Positions 5,624 to 6,944 of a stretch of DNA of 6,944 nucleotides are shown piece by piece. The DNA comes from Candidatus Gerdarchaeota archaeon. GTDB taxonomy: Archaea; Asgardarchaeota; Heimdallarchaeia; JABLTI01. The stretch's first letter is position 1. Each line of letters starts with the position of its first letter. Location: NCBI GenBank assembly GCA_016839405.1, contig JAEOUJ010000423.1:1-6944 (forward strand), written 5' to 3'. The position numbers and the translations under genes were made by a program. The notes below the pieces were generated by a model. It made no database searches and was not told the DNA's origin. It was given only the letters and a program-made list of their open reading frames with translations.

Positions 5624-6944
5624 TTTGGCGTTAATGTAATTCTTGCATCAACCACACAAGCACCATCATGCATTGCAAACATAGGGTTAATATCAAGCTC
5701 TTTGATTTCATCAATTTGAGATACTAACTGACTAATAATATATATAGCATCTTTCAATGATTCAATATCAACAGGTCTTTGACCTCGAGCACCATATAAC
5801 ATTGCTTTAGATTTTATTCCATCAATCATGTGCTGTGCTTCATCTTTTGGAAAAGGTGCAACTCGAAAAACTACGTCTTTCATTATTTCAACATAAATAC
5901 CACCTAATCCAAACATTACAACAGGTCCAAAAGTGGGATCTCTAGAAACACCAACTATAACCTCTGTTGCTTTAGGAGCCATATTTGAAATTATTATTCC
6001 ACGTATATTTGCATCTTTTTTATAAGCCCTAGAATTGAGCATTATAGTGTCAAATGCTTCTTCAACATGAATTATATCTTTAATTCCGAGAATTACTCCT
6101 CCAGCATCACTTTTATGAATAATATCTTCAGAGACTATTTTCATAACAACAGGAAAACCTACTTTTTTGGCAATTTCAACTGCTTCATCTTTTGATTTAG
6201 CTAAACCAAAAGCAGGTACATTTAAACCACATAATTTGAAAATTTCTTTGGCTTCATCTTCAAGCATCTGAACACGATTTTCTTTTCGTAGTTTAGCAAT
6301 AATAGCTTTGATTTCATCTATTGGTAATTTTACTGTTGTTGTTTTTCCTCGCTCTTCATATCTTTTCACAAAATTAGACCAACGATATAATGCACTTAAT
6401 GATGAAATTGCTTTCTCTGGTAAATCATATGCGGGAATATCACTTTCATTCAACTTATCGACCATTGATTCAACTGCTTCCCCTCCAATGCTGGCAATTA
6501 CAAATGGTTTTTTCTTCTTATGTTGTTTAACCTCATCTATAACATAATCAGCCAATAAATCGGGATTCGTTGTAGCAGTTTGACAATATAATAATACAAT
6601 AGCATCAATTTCATCAGCATTAAAAGCTGCTTCAATTGCTTTCTTATATGCTAATTCACCCCCACCACCTGTAATATCTACTGGGTTTTTCGTTGAACCA
6701 AAGGAAGGCATGATTTCTTCCTTAAAGAATAATTCCTTCAATTTTTCTTGGTCATTATATAATTCTATGTTATAATCTTCACATGCATCAGTTGCCATTA
6801 CTCCTACTCCTCCACCGTTTGTAATTATAACAACATTTTTTCCTTTTGGTTTTGGATTATTTGTAATACACCTTGCCCAATCAAATGCTTCTGAAGCATC
6901 AATAGCTCGTAGAACACCATTTTGTTGAAAAGCTGCTGAATATA
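5617..6944 (-). CDS. Acetate/acyl-CoA ligase (ADP-forming), fused alpha-beta, N-terminus outside window
   Basis: Catalyses acyl-CoA + ADP + Pi to acid + ATP + CoA, the energy-conserving last step of archaeal fermentation. The frame is open to the right edge, with 441 residues visible. The ATG at 6798 is internal: the 48 codons before it read 'YSAAFQQNGVLRAID...' and lead into the conserved 'TNGGGVGVMATDA', so the gene starts beyond 6944. Visible residues 1 to about 205 are the CoA-ligase domain (domain 5), with 'NPVDITGGGG' at 86-94. From about 222 follows the ATP-grasp domain, with 'IIHKSDAGGV' (His276, probably the second phosphohistidine of this family), 'GVSRDPTFGPV', 'FGLGGIYVE', 'ARGQRPVD' and 'ELDINPM'. 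The primary phosphohistidine motif ('SHTGxLAG') should lie only about ten residues outside the edge. Family length of about 700 suggests roughly 250 residues are missing. Alpha and beta parts are on one chain. The acyl substrate cannot be assigned. Confidence 0.92.
   Translation of the reverse strand, partial: YSAAFQQNGVLRAIDASEAFDWARCITNNPKPKGKNVVIITNGGGVGVMATDACEDYNIELYNDQEKLKELFFKEEIMPSFGSTKNPVDITGGGGELAYKKAIEAAFNADEIDAIVLLYCQTATTNPDLLADYVIDEVKQHKKKKPFVIASIGGEAVESMVDKLNESDIPAYDLPEKAISSLSALYRWSNFVKRYEERGKTTTVKLPIDEIKAIIAKLRKENRVQMLEDEAKEIFKLCGLNVPAFGLAKSKDEAVEIAKKVGFPVVMKIVSEDIIHKSDAGGVILGIKDIIHVEEAFDTIMLNSRAYKKDANIRGIIISNMAPKATEVIVGVSRDPTFGPVVMFGLGGIYVEIMKDVVFRVAPFPKDEAQHMIDGIKSKAMLYGARGQRPVDIESLKDAIYIISQLVSQIDEIKELDINPMFAMHDGACVVDARITLTPKE

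Noticed and set aside
6308..6547. Plus-strand open frame of 79 codons
   Set aside because: It is antisense to the conserved acyl-CoA synthetase frame and is explained by that gene's codon use.
6796..6798. ATG as the start of the acyl-CoA synthetase gene
   Set aside because: The same frame continues upstream without a stop and encodes conserved family sequence up to the window edge, so this Met is internal (the M of 'GVGVMATDA').

Overview
The window is AT-rich (roughly 30% G+C by eye) and looks archaeal. It encodes an archaeal/plant-type D-aminoacyl-tRNA deacylase (DtdA/DTD2), an ADP-forming acyl-CoA synthetase, and a beta-CASP metallo-beta-lactamase nuclease with a PCNA-binding-like tail. 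The promoters resemble archaeal TATA boxes placed so that transcripts would be leaderless or have short leaders. The low G+C and the secreted propeller plus Asp-rich thrombospondin-type-3 (TSP3-like) repeat protein remind me of Asgard (Loki-/Heimdall-like) archaea. That placement is inference; no rRNA or other phylogenetic marker is present.

Layout: (1) 1-2022, minus strand, incomplete at its C-terminus: a large exported protein with a signal peptide, a region of WD/BNR-like beta-propeller repeats and at least ten TSP3-like Asp-rich repeats. It is open throughout but runs off the left edge. (2) 2023-2336: divergent intergenic region with a promoter for each flanking gene. The argF side has a TATA element framed by an 8-bp inverted repeat. 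(3) 2337-3287, plus: ornithine carbamoyltransferase, followed by a hairpin/T-tract terminator. (4) 3341-4195, plus: D-aminoacyl-tRNA deacylase with a non-ATG start. (5) 4196-4291: short convergent gap with T-tracts. (6) 4292-5488, minus: beta-CASP nuclease. (7) 5489-5616: intergenic, with a hairpin terminator for the upstream gene and a candidate promoter for the nuclease. (8) 5617-6944, minus, incomplete at its N-terminus: the C-terminal two-thirds of an ADP-forming acetate/acyl-CoA ligase.

The genes do not form an obvious single pathway. The synthetase (ATP from acyl-CoA) and ornithine carbamoyltransferase (arginine synthesis, or in reverse arginine fermentation) are central metabolism. DtdA is translation quality control. 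The nuclease is nucleic-acid processing, and its C-terminal motif hints at a DNA replication/repair role. The surface protein is unrelated to these. The items most worth following are the PIP-like tail and altered motif C of the nuclease, the four-unit super-repeat in the surface protein, and the inverted repeat bracketing the argF TATA box.
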